Shown: one piece after another, positions 38,701 through 47,900 of the stretch
How the letters are laid out: each line of letters starts with the position of its first letter
How positions within the stretch are numbered: position 1 is the stretch's first letter
Assembly (NCBI RefSeq): GCF_019112525.1
Contig: NZ_CP077800.1
Location: 1,116,001-1,180,000, forward strand
DNA: 64,000 bases
From: Modestobacter sp. L9-4
GTDB lineage: Bacteria > Actinomycetota > Actinomycetes > Mycobacteriales > Geodermatophilaceae
Reading direction: 5' to 3'
The notes under the pieces: model-generated
What the model saw: only the letters and a program-made list of their open reading frames with translations
What the model was told of the DNA's origin: nothing
Databases searched by the model: none
Translations under genes and position numbers: made by a program

Positions 38701-39153
38701 GGAGACGACCGTGGAGGCGGTGTAGAGCACCTCGGCGCCGGAGACGGCGGCGGGCAGCTCGGCCACGACGTCGCCGGTCGCGGCCTCGACGTCGGACTGG
38801 GCGGCCCGGGCGGCGTCGGCGGCCTGCGCCTCACCGGACTCGGCGAGGGTGTCGGCGTAGACCTGCGAGGTCGACGGCGTGTCGATCTGGAGGAAGAAGG
38901 ACGCCGGGCCGCTCTCGGGCAGGCCGGCCGGGCGGCCGGAGTCGGACTGCGCGGCGAGCTGTGCCTTGAGCTCGGCGAGCTGGTCGGCGCTGAGCGTGGC
39001 CTGGGCCTGCTCGACGGCCGGCCCGGAGGGGGCAGCCAGAGCGCTGCCCAGCCCGCCGGTGGTGGCGAGGGCTGCCGCGACGGCGACGACCCCCGTCCGG
39101 GCGAGAGCGTGTCGACGCCCTGCCCGGTTCGATTGAGTACTTCTCGGACCCAC
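35749..39153 (-). CDS. Large secreted S8 (subtilisin-like) serine protease
   Basis: Exported peptidase of 1134 residues from the GTG of VGPRSTQSNRAG. A twin-Arg signal peptide (GRRHALARTGVVAVAAALATTG...ALAA) precedes an I9-type propeptide (about 60-190). The catalytic triad is D213 (IIDTGIDYTHAD), H289 (NGHGTHVAG) and S631 (GTSMATP). A protease-associated insert lies in between. About 480 residues after the Ser are beta-rich accessory domains without a sorting signal. Likely an extracellular nutrient or processing protease. Position between leuB and serA has no metabolic explanation. Confidence 0.93.
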   Translation of the reverse strand: MGPRSTQSNRAGRRHALARTGVVAVAAALATTGGLGSALAAPSGPAVEQAQATLSADQLAELKAQLAAQSDSGRPAGLPESGPASFFLQIDTPSTSQVYADTLAESGEAQAADAARAAQSDVEAATGDVVAELPAAVSGAEVLYTASTVVSGVAVSADAADYAALRTLPGVTAVLPITPKKTSNTGAAAVVRAVDAWESLGNTGKDVSVGIIDTGIDYTHADFGGSGDVAQFDAIQAAEKAPAPAGVFPSAKVVGGHDFVGDDYNADPADPAYQPVAHEDDNPLDCNGHGTHVAGTSAGFGVNADGSTYTGTYGPGFDAGALKIGPGMAPEASLYALKVFGCEGSTDVTIKALEWAMDPNGDGSIDDHLDVVNLSLGSDYGLADDADAMVADAAMAHGMLVVLAAGNAGDSYDIGGSPGNAPRAIGVAASNDGYGVFDGWRVDSPAGVVDGVRPGLRSIAYKGTGDVTGPLVLPPAGHEDGCTLPAGYTVPAGSIQLFLADGFSNCGSVGKGTNAVKAGAAGFMIVGDDDLLETGITGVAQIPGILVTKTDGDAVIAAVTAGKTVTVTFGDSLKDASVFTAPEQVDLLASFSSRGTRQANGLKPDVSAPGVTLFSAAVGTGSQGVSESGTSMATPTTAGVTALIRAAHPEWTTEEVKADLMNTAGHDVHTADGTVYGPNRQGAGRIDAKAALDNQVLAYANAGSGVVSASFGVIEATDDKVVQIRQITLSNKSSKPVGYKVAYEALADQPGVTYRVEPSIVNVAANTKTAVNVVLTVDRAKLRKTADPTVDIDSEANAGRQFVGEASGRVLFTPKSGNAPSLRVPVHSNAKPSSNLTAQNREPGKTIALVGRGVSNGPAFGLNSYTSLAAVFERLGSSPKMAKCTTVARTDCYKSELERSVDLASVGVASDVAASPKDPSLYFGVSAHGKFTSAQTAVNYAVYVDATGDGAWDYQVTTTRITDYDAPLVVVSDRAGDLMPSNDDPYIGYMNVAPGTVDTNALDSDVQVLPVPLSAMPLITSAASRVTFGVQSSSAYGTVDNVGTTVSPSGTSELAGQAMSFDPLHPGLSFTSGGQPAILTSAQSNTMISISQDPAAYAADVSVGGAKGAMVVVLQNDSGRGRTQFVPVEQRRVP

Positions 39154-39468
39154 GTGCACCCCTGTCAGCGACGAACTGCGGATGTCCGGCCACGTCACCC
39201 GGACGGGTGAGGTGGCCTGCACACACGGTTGTCGTTGCCATGGCTAACGGCCAATACGCCGAACGGCTCAGTCGGCGCCTTTGTGGACGCCATCTGCCGG
39301 AACTGTGTCGCCTCTGTGTTTCCGCATGGTGTCCGCGGTCACGCGCGCGGCGCGGCCTCGCCGAACGGAGCAACGGGATGACGCATTCGACACGTTGGAC
39401 CAGATCTCAACCATCTCACCGGTGTCCGGCACGTGGCGGCTGCGTGACCACCGGCGTGGCGACGCGAC
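39154..39468. other. Upstream region of the subtilase, no gene seen
   Basis: About 310 bases, less GC-rich than the rest of the window, with no credible ORF. It probably holds the subtilase promoter. I could not find a clear -10 box. AACGGC occurs twice in close direct repeat around 39246-39266. Confidence 0.5.
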
Positions 39469-39502
39469 GAGGCCGCGTCGTCCGGGTGGACGACGCGGCC
39501 TC
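39469..39502 (-). terminator. serA terminator
   Basis: A perfect 15-bp stem (GAGGCCGCGTCGTCC and its complement) with loop GGGT, 44 bases below the serA stop. Confidence 0.85.
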
Positions 39503-39545
39503 GGGGCGTACAGGTCGGTGTGCGGGTCGGCGTGCCGACCTCTGG

Positions 39546-41159
39546 TCAGAGCGCGGTGAGGTCGGCGGCCTGGGCCTGCCGGGCGCCGATGCGCGCGCCG
39601 ATCTGGTCGAGCAGCTCGCCGCTGACCGGGCTGTCGACGGTGACGGCCATGAGCGCCTCACCGCCCTGCGTCGTCCGGCTGACCTGGGCGCCGGCGATGT
39701 TGACCCCGGCCTCCCCCAGCGCCGCACCGACCGTGCCGACGACGCCGGGGCGGTCGGCGTAGACGAAGAAGAGCAGGTAGCCGTCGGCGGTCAGGTCGAT
39801 CTCGAAGCCGCTGACCTCGGTGAGCTTGGGCACCTGGTTCTTGCCGTAGAGGGTGCCCGAGACGGTCACCTCGGTGCGGTTGGCCATCGCCCCGCGCACG
39901 CTGATCAGGTTGCGGTAGTGCGGGCTGTCGGTGCTGCTGGACAGGGTGACGTCCAGGCCGCGCTGCTCGGCCAGCAGCGGCGCGTTGACGTAGGTGACCG
40001 GCTCGGAGACGACGTCGGCGAACACGCCCCTCAGCACGGCCAGCTGCACGACCGAGACGTCGAACTCGGCGATCTTGCCCTGCACCTCGACGTGCACCGA
40101 CTGGGCCAGCCCGCCGGCGACGGCGGTGAAGACGCGGCCGAGCTTCTCGGCCAGCGGCAGGCCCGGGCGCACGTCCTCGGCGACGACGCCGCCGGCCTGC
40201 ACGTTGACCGCGTCGGGCACGAACTCCCCCTGCAGCGCGAGCCGCACGCTGCGGGCGACCGCGGTGCCGGCCTTGTCCTGCGCCTCGGTCGTCGAGGCGC
40301 CCAGGTGCGGGGTGACGACGACGTTGGGCAGCCCGAACAGGGGTGAGTCGGTGCACGGCTCCTTGGCGTAGACGTCGATGCCCGCGGCCCCGACCTGCCC
40401 GGACTGCAGCGCCTCGGCCAGGGCCGCCTCGTCGACCAGCCCGCCGCGGGCGGCGTTGACGATGATCACGCCGCGCTTGGTGGCCGCGAGCTCCGCCGCC
40501 CCGATGAGGCCCAGGGTCTCCGGCGTCTTGGGCAGGTGGACGGTGATGAAGTCCGCCTCGCGCAGCAGCTCGTCGAGGGTGACCAGCCGGACGCCTAGCT
40601 GGGCGGCACGGCCGGGCTGGATGTAGGGGTCGTAGGCGATGAGGGTGACGCCGAAGGCGGCCAGCCGCTGGGCGACCAGGACGCCGATGCGCCCGAGGCC
40701 GACGACGCCGACGGTCTTCTCGGTGACCTCGACGCCGGTGAACTTGGACCGCGCCCACTTCCCCTCGCGGAGGGAGGCGTCGGCGGCCGGGATGTGCCGG
40801 GCGGCGGCGAGCATCAGCGCGATGGCGTGCTCGGCGGCGCTGACGATGTTGGACGTGGGCGCGTTGACCACCAGGACGCCGCGCTCGGTGGCGGCGGGGA
40901 CGTCGACGTTGTCCAGGCCGATGCCGGCGCGGGCGACGACCTTGAGGTTCGGCGCGGCGGCCAGGGCCTCGGCGTCGATCTGGGTGGCCGACCGGATGAG
41001 CACCGCGGAGGCCTCGGCCAGGGCCGGGAGCAGGGCGGCCCGGTCGGCACCGTCGACGTGCCGGATCTCGACGTCGTCGCCGAGCACCTCCAGCACGCTC
41101 GGGGCGAGCTCTTCGGCGATGAGGACGACGGGCGCGGACCCCGACTGCGTGGCTGTCAC
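39546..41159 (-). CDS. serA: D-3-phosphoglycerate dehydrogenase
   Basis: First step of serine synthesis, NAD-dependent oxidation of 3-phosphoglycerate; 537 residues. ARAGIGLDNVDVPAAT, the Rossmann VGVVGLGRIGVLVAQRL, AARGGLVDEAALAEAL and the catalytic His in VVVTPHLGAST are clear. The actinobacterial long form also carries an intervening domain and a C-terminal ACT domain (LLFFVYADRPGVVGTVGAALGEAGVNIAGAQVSR) for serine feedback. The GTG start (VTATQSGSAP) lies 181 bases from the divergent YGQ gene. Confidence 0.96.
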   Translation of the reverse strand: MTATQSGSAPVVLIAEELAPSVLEVLGDDVEIRHVDGADRAALLPALAEASAVLIRSATQIDAEALAAAPNLKVVARAGIGLDNVDVPAATERGVLVVNAPTSNIVSAAEHAIALMLAAARHIPAADASLREGKWARSKFTGVEVTEKTVGVVGLGRIGVLVAQRLAAFGVTLIAYDPYIQPGRAAQLGVRLVTLDELLREADFITVHLPKTPETLGLIGAAELAATKRGVIIVNAARGGLVDEAALAEALQSGQVGAAGIDVYAKEPCTDSPLFGLPNVVVTPHLGASTTEAQDKAGTAVARSVRLALQGEFVPDAVNVQAGGVVAEDVRPGLPLAEKLGRVFTAVAGGLAQSVHVEVQGKIAEFDVSVVQLAVLRGVFADVVSEPVTYVNAPLLAEQRGLDVTLSSSTDSPHYRNLISVRGAMANRTEVTVSGTLYGKNQVPKLTEVSGFEIDLTADGYLLFFVYADRPGVVGTVGAALGEAGVNIAGAQVSRTTQGGEALMAVTVDSPVSGELLDQIGARIGARQAQAADLTAL

Positions 41160-41286
41160 GGGTCGACAGCGTAGGGAGGCGGCACCGTGTGCGGGGCGCC
41201 GGTGCCCGCGGGTCCCACTGGGTGGACGGCGGGCCGCGGTCACCGCTCGAACCGCCGTCCGCTGTGCTTGCCCGCCCCCGGGAGCA

Positions 41287-41301
41287 CGGTCAAGCTGACC
41301 G
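41287..41301. promoter_or_regulatory. Small inverted repeat in the serA/YGQ intergenic gap
   Basis: CGGTCA-AGC-TGACCG lies about 40 bases before the YGQ start. Possible operator, not assignable to a regulator. Confidence 0.3.
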
Positions 41302-41339
41302 CGCAGTGCCGGGACGACCGGCCCCGTGCGGAGGAGACC

Positions 41340-42380
41340 ATGAGCAACGACCGGGACGACGCCCAGGGCCGGCAGCAGCCGGACCCGTCCGGCACGGAGG
41401 GCGGTCAGCACCCGGTGTACCCGCCCGGCCCGGTGGACGGCGCCCCGGCGGACGGCGGCCACACCGGCGCGACCGCCGCGGGGGCGGGCGCCGCGGGGAC
41501 AGGCCAGGCCGGCGCGTCCTGGGACGAGCCGCAGCAGGGCGCGTCACCGTGGGGGCCGCCCACGCAGTACGGCCAGGTCCCTGAGCCCGGCCGGACGCAG
41601 GAGCACGGTCAGACGCAGCAGTACGGGCAGGCGCAGTACGGGCAGGGGCAGCAGTACGGGCAGGCACCCCCGTACGGACAGGGGCAGCAGTACGGGCAGG
41701 CACCGCACTACGGGCAGCCGCCTCCTGGCCAGTCCCCCTACGCACAGTCCCCGTACGCACAGGCGTCCTACGGCCAGTCCCCCTACGGCCAGTCCCCCTA
41801 CGGTCAGTCCCCCTACGGTCAGGCCGCCGCCTACGGCCAGCATTCCCCCTACGGCCCGTACGGACCGCCGGCCGTCCCGGGCCGACCCGGCACGGTGATC
41901 ACCGCCGCCGTCCTGGGGCTGCTCCAGGGCTTCCTCGGCCTGCTGGTCGCGCTGCTGTTCGTGCTCGGCGGCACCTACGCCGACGACTTCATCGACGCCG
42001 TCCAGGACGCCGACCCCACGCTCGAGGGGACGCTGGGCTCGTCCGAGGTCGACTCGTTCCGCGTGGCGCTGGTGCTGCTCGGCCTGCTCGCGCTGGCCTG
42101 GGCGGTGGTGATGGTCTGGGGCAGCTTCCTGGCGCTGCGGGGCCGCAGCCGCGTCCTGCTGATGGTCGGCGGGTGGATCTCGGTCGCCGTCACCGGGGTG
42201 TTCCTGCTGCTCGGCGGCGTCACCGCGGCGACCGAGCCCGAGGGCGGCGGCGTGGGCGGGACGCTGTTCCTGCTGGTGGTCTTCCTCGTCGCCGTGGCGG
42301 TGCCCGTGCTGCTGCTGCTGCGCCCGTCCGCCGGCTGGTTCGCCGCGCACCGCCAGCGCCGGGCGCTCACCCCCCGCTGA
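41340..42380 (+). CDS. YGQ-repeat membrane protein
   Basis: Protein of 346 residues. The first half is disordered and low-complexity, with many YGQ, QSPYGQ and QYGQ repeats (about 75-180), prion-like in composition. The second half has four transmembrane helices ([82 protein letters not shown]). ATG start after GGAGGAGACC. No enzyme motif. Actinobacteria have many such repeat-tailed small membrane proteins of unknown role. It sits convergently to ilvC and divergently from serA. Confidence 0.85.
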   Translation: MSNDRDDAQGRQQPDPSGTEGGQHPVYPPGPVDGAPADGGHTGATAAGAGAAGTGQAGASWDEPQQGASPWGPPTQYGQVPEPGRTQEHGQTQQYGQAQYGQGQQYGQAPPYGQGQQYGQAPHYGQPPPGQSPYAQSPYAQASYGQSPYGQSPYGQSPYGQAAAYGQHSPYGPYGPPAVPGRPGTVITAAVLGLLQGFLGLLVALLFVLGGTYADDFIDAVQDADPTLEGTLGSSEVDSFRVALVLLGLLALAWAVVMVWGSFLALRGRSRVLLMVGGWISVAVTGVFLLLGGVTAATEPEGGGVGGTLFLLVVFLVAVAVPVLLLLRPSAGWFAAHRQRRALTPR

Positions 42381-42384
42381 ACGC

Positions 42385-42423
42385 ACGACGGCCCCCGCAG
42401 CGACTCGCTGCGGGGGCCGTCGT
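42385..42423. terminator. Bidirectional terminator between YGQ gene and ilvC
   Basis: A perfect 16-bp stem starting ACGACGGCCCCCGCAG around a CGACTCG loop, 5 bases after the YGQ stop and 62 before the ilvC stop. Confidence 0.85.
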
Positions 42424-42484
42424 ACGGCCCCGTCCTGCGTGCCACCCCGAGCGTGCCGAGGGCGGAGAGGACGGAGCCCCTCGT

Positions 42485-44107
<1,623 letters not shown>

Positions 44108-44108
<1 letters not shown>

Positions 44109-46057
44109 CAGACCTGGTCCTGTCCGAAGTCGGGACGCAGGCCGCGGGCGGCCATGATCGCGTCGTTGCTCGCCCCGGCGGCGACCATCGGCCACACCTG
44201 GGCGTCGGAGCCGACGATGAAGTCGATGACCACCGGCCGGTCGTTGATCGCCATGGCCTGCTCGATCACCGCGTCCACGTCGTCCTCGGTCTCGCAGCGC
44301 AGGCCCACGCAGCCCAGCGCCTCGGCCAGGGTGACGAAGTCCGGGATCCGGACCTGCCGAGCGGCGGGGTCCTTCGCGCCGTGGGTGCTCAGGTGGGTGT
44401 TGGAGTAGCGGCCCTCGTAGAAGAGGGTCTGCCACTGGCGCACCATCCCGAGGTTGCCGTTGTTGATCACGGCGACCTTGATCGGGATGCCCTCGATCGC
44501 GCAGGTGGCGAGCTCCTGGTTGGTCATCTGGAAGCAGCCGTCGCCGTCGATGGCCCACACCGTGGTGTCCGGGCAGCCCATCTTGGCGCCCATGGCGGCC
44601 GGCACCGAGTAGCCCATCGTGCCCAGGCCACCGCTGTTGAGCCAGGTGCCCGGCTTCTCGTACCTGATGAACTGCGCGGCCCACATCTGGTGCTGCCCGA
44701 CGCCGGAGGTGTAGATCGTGTCCGGGCCGGCGATCGCGCCGAGCCGCTCGATGACGTACTGCGGCGAGAGCATCCCGTCCTCGGGCCGGTCGTAGCCCAG
44801 CGGGTAGCGGGTCCGCCAGTCCTCCAGCTGCGCCCACCACTCGGTGAGCTGCGGGGTGCGGCCGTCCTCCTGCTCGGCGCGCACCGCGGTGACCAGCTCG
44901 GCGATCGTGGCCTTGGCGTCGCCCACGATCGGGACGTCGGCCCGGCGGTTCTTGCCGATCTCGGCGGGGTCGATGTCGGCGTGGATGACGAGGGCGTCGG
45001 GAGCGAAGCTGGACAGCTGGCCGGTCACCCGGTCGTCGAAGCGCGCGCCCAGGGTGATCAGCAGGTCGGACTTCTGCAGCGCCGTGACGGCCGCGACCGT
45101 GCCGTGCATGCCGGGCATGCCGAGGTTCTGCGGGTGGCTGTCGGGGAAGGCACCGCGGGCCATCAGCGTGGTGACCACCGGCGCACCGGTGAGCTCGGCC
45201 AGCTCGGCGAGCTCATCGGTGGCGTGGGCCTTGAGCACGCCGCCGCCGACGTAGAGCACCGGCTGGCGGGCGGCGGCGATGAGCGCGGCGGCCTCGCGGA
45301 CCTGCTTGCCGTGCGGGCGGGTGGTCGGCTTGTAGCCGGGCAGGTCGATCCGCGGCGGCCAGCTGAAGTCCGTGGTCGCCTGCAGCACGTCCTTGGGGAC
45401 GTCGACCAGCACGGGCCCGGGCCGGCCGGTGCTGGCCAGGTGGAAGGCCTCGGCGATCTTCTGCGGGATCTCGTCGGCGGAGGTCACCAGGAAGCTGTGC
45501 TTGGTGATCGGCATCGTGATGCCGCGGATGTCGGCCTCCTGGAACCCGTCGGTGCCGATCAGGCTGCTGTTGACCTGCCCGGTGATCGCGACGATCGGGA
45601 CGGAGTCCATGTAGGCGTCGGCCAGCGGGGTGACCAGGTTGGTCGCGCCGGGCCCGGAGGTGGCGATGCAGACGCCGACCCGGCCGGTGGCCTGGGCGTA
45701 CCCGGTGGCGGCGTGCCCGGCCCCCTGCTCGTGGCGGACGAGCACGTGGCGCACCGCGGAGTCGAAGAGCGGGTCGTACAGCGGCAGGATCGCCCCGCCC
45801 GGGATGCCGAAGACGACGTCGACGCCGACCGCCTCCAGCGAGCGGACCAGGCTCTGCGCACCGGTGATGCCCGAGACCGGTTCGGCGGCGGCGGCCATCG
45901 ACCGGGCCGTGGTCTCGACCCCGAGGGTGGCCTGTGCGGCGGCGTCCGTGGGCGTCGTGGGCACGGCGGGGGCGGGGCCGGAGCCGGGGGCCGGCGAGAC
46001 CTGGGTGGCGACGGTGGTGCCGGCGGTGGAGGGGCCGGCGCTGGCGGTGGTGCTCAT
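44108..46057 (-). CDS. ilvB: Acetolactate synthase large subunit
   Basis: Thiamine-diphosphate enzyme making acetolactate and acetohydroxybutyrate. It has 649 residues from the ATG of MSTTASAG, with GGGAGATCG upstream. [21 protein letters not shown] carries the activating Glu. ThDP-Mg is bound by [17 protein letters not shown]...INNGNLG. A Pro/Ala-rich extension of about 60 residues precedes the conserved core. The leader region upstream has an attenuator; a longer upstream open frame is not real. Confidence 0.96.
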
Positions 46058-46133
46058 CTGGACGATCTCCCTGGGCGCGGGTGGGGTGCTGGCGCGGACG
46101 TCTGTCGCTGCGGCCAGGCGGTGCCCGGCCAAC

Positions 46134-46193
46134 AAAAAACCCCTCGTGCCGTGGCACGGAGGGGTGGCGCGTCGGTCGGGGGGACCGGCGCGC
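46134..46193 (-). promoter_or_regulatory. ilvB attenuator: two hairpins with T6 tail
   Basis: On the minus strand, an 11-bp stem (GCGCGCCGGTC/GACCGACGCGC, one G-U; 46167-46193) begins at the leader stop codon. After 2 nt a GC-rich terminator (CCCCTC...GAGGGG, 46140-46164) follows, and then TTTTTT (46134-46139). The first loop is a run of C that can pair with the GGGG of the terminator arm. Architecture is the same as before cimA. Confidence 0.85.
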
Positions 46194-46228
46194 TAGTGGA
46201 TCGCTACGAGCAGACGAGTGCGGGGCAC
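46193..46228 (-). CDS. ilvB leader peptide (attenuation)
   Basis: Eleven-residue peptide MPRTRLLVAIH, GTG start and TAG stop. Leu-Leu-Val-Ala-Ile are the products of the branched-chain pathway, the same kind of leader as known for actinobacterial ilvBNC operons. CACAGT about 10 bases before the GTG resembles a -10 box, so the leader may lack a 5' UTR. Ends on the first base of the stem in the attenuator. Confidence 0.8.
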   Translation of the reverse strand: MPRTRLLVAIH

Positions 46229-46292
46229 CTGGACACTGTGCGCCCCGCCACGCGGCCCCGTCAACCGGGCCGTCCCACTGGATGAGACGGTG

Positions 46293-47900
46293 TCACTCAC
46301 CCACTGGGACGGCGACCGGGAGGCCCGGGGCCTCGGCGTCCAGCAGCCGCTCGTCGAAGGCGTCGATGACCGCGGGCAGGTCCTCCGGCCGGGTCGGGCG
46401 GCCCAGCAGGAAGCCCTGCAGGAAGCGGCAGCCCAGGGCGCGCAGCGCGGCCAGCTGGCCGGGGGTCTCCACGCCCTCGGCGACCACGTCGATGTCCAGC
46501 CGCCGGCCCAGCTCGATGACCGTCTCCACGAGCGCGGCGCTGCGGGGGTCGTCGGTGATGCCGGCCAGGAACTCGCGGTCCATCTTCAGCACGTCGACCG
46601 GCAGCCGGGTCAGGTAGGCGAAGGTCGAGTAGCCGCGGCCGAAGTCGTCCAGGGAGATGACGCAGCCCATGTCGTGCAGGGTCTGCAGGTCGCCGTTGGC
46701 CCGGTCGAGCTCACCGATGAACAGCGACTCGGTGACCTCCAGCATGAGCCGCCGGGCCGGCAGACCGGCCCGCGCCAGTGCCGCGGTCACGTCGCGCACC
46801 AGGCTGCCCGACTGCAGGTGGCGGACGCTGATGTTCACGCCCAGCTGCAGGTCCCGGCCCTGGGCCAGCAACCCGGCCAGCTCGGCGGTGGCCTGCTCCA
46901 GCACCCAGCGCTGCAGCGGCACGATGAGGCCGTCGTCCTCGGCCAGCGGCACGAACTCCGCCGGGGAGACCTCGCCGAGGACCGGGTGGTCCCACCGGAT
47001 GAGCGCCTCCAGCCCGAGCACCCGCCGCTCGGCCGCGCCGACCACCGGTTGGTAGACCAGCCGAAGCTGACCGTGGGCGAGGGCGTCGGGCAGGTCGTCG
47101 ACCAGCCGGTTGCGCCGCACGGTCGCGTCGTCGGCGGACTCCCCGTGCAGGCGCACGCAGCCCTTGCCGGCGGCCTTCGCCGCGCGCAGCGCGACGTCGG
47201 CGTGCCGCAGGCTGACCGACACGTCGTCGGTGGCGGACAGCTCGGCGACGCCGATGCTGCACGAGACGTCGAAGACCAGGTCCGGGTCGGCCCCGGCGGT
47301 GGGCACCGACCGGTGGACGCCGGCCAGCTCGGCGATGATCCGCTCGCCCAGCGCCGCGGCCTCGACCAGGTCCGAGCGCACGACGACGGCGAACTCGTCG
47401 CCGCCCAGCCGGCTCACCAGGTCGTCGTCGCGCACGGTCGCCCGCAGCCGGTCGGCGACCTCGACCAGCAGCAGGTCCCCGGCCTCGTGCCCGGCGATGT
47501 CGTTGACGGCCTTGAAGCCGTCGAGGTCCAGCAGCAGCACGGCCGTGGGCTCGCCCGTGGCGACCCGGCCGCGCGCACCGGCCAGCGCCGCCATCAGCCG
47601 GGCGCGGTTGGGCAGCCCGGTGAGGTAGTCGCTGTAGGCCATCCGCTCCAGCTCCTGCTGGCTGGTCTGGCCGTCGCCGGTGTCCCGCTGTCCCTCCCCG
47701 GTCGCGTCGTCCCCCGCGGACGACGCGCCCGGACGGCTCCGCAGGAGACCGGCCACGAGGGCGGACAGGGCCAGCACCGCGGCCACGACCGCCTCGGTGG
47801 CGGTGGGCGGGCGCCCGGCGACCGGGCCGCCGAGCAGCAGCCCCGCGACGAGGACGGCACAGCCGGCGGCGACCGCGCGCGGCGGCACGGGTGGGCTCAC
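46293..47900 (-). CDS. GGDEF-EAL protein with both active motifs
   Basis: Cyclic-di-GMP enzyme of 535 residues. Two N-terminal helices (PRAVAAGCAVLVAGLLLGG; EAVVAAVLALSALVAGLLRS) anchor it. The diguanylate cyclase domain has intact GGDEF at 166-170 (RLGGDEFAVV). The phosphodiesterase domain has EAL at 298-300, NISVRHL, LEVTES, DDFGRGYST, LKMDREF and AEGVET. It can in principle both make and degrade c-di-GMP. The GTG start overlaps the stop of the next GGDEF-EAL gene, so they form one operon. Membrane-bound. Confidence 0.92.
   Translation of the reverse strand: MSPPVPPRAVAAGCAVLVAGLLLGGPVAGRPPTATEAVVAAVLALSALVAGLLRSRPGASSAGDDATGEGQRDTGDGQTSQQELERMAYSDYLTGLPNRARLMAALAGARGRVATGEPTAVLLLDLDGFKAVNDIAGHEAGDLLLVEVADRLRATVRDDDLVSRLGGDEFAVVVRSDLVEAAALGERIIAELAGVHRSVPTAGADPDLVFDVSCSIGVAELSATDDVSVSLRHADVALRAAKAAGKGCVRLHGESADDATVRRNRLVDDLPDALAHGQLRLVYQPVVGAAERRVLGLEALIRWDHPVLGEVSPAEFVPLAEDDGLIVPLQRWVLEQATAELAGLLAQGRDLQLGVNISVRHLQSGSLVRDVTAALARAGLPARRLMLEVTESLFIGELDRANGDLQTLHDMGCVISLDDFGRGYSTFAYLTRLPVDVLKMDREFLAGITDDPRSAALVETVIELGRRLDIDVVAEGVETPGQLAALRALGCRFLQGFLLGRPTRPEDLPAVIDAFDERLLDAEAPGLPVAVPVGE

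Noticed and set aside
35476..39210. 1244-codon + frame over the subtilase
   Set aside because: Perfectly antisense to the S8 protease with catalytic triad; no domains in it.
41600..41850. Possible minisatellite or CRISPR array
   Set aside because: In-frame YGQ codon repeats, lacking spacers.
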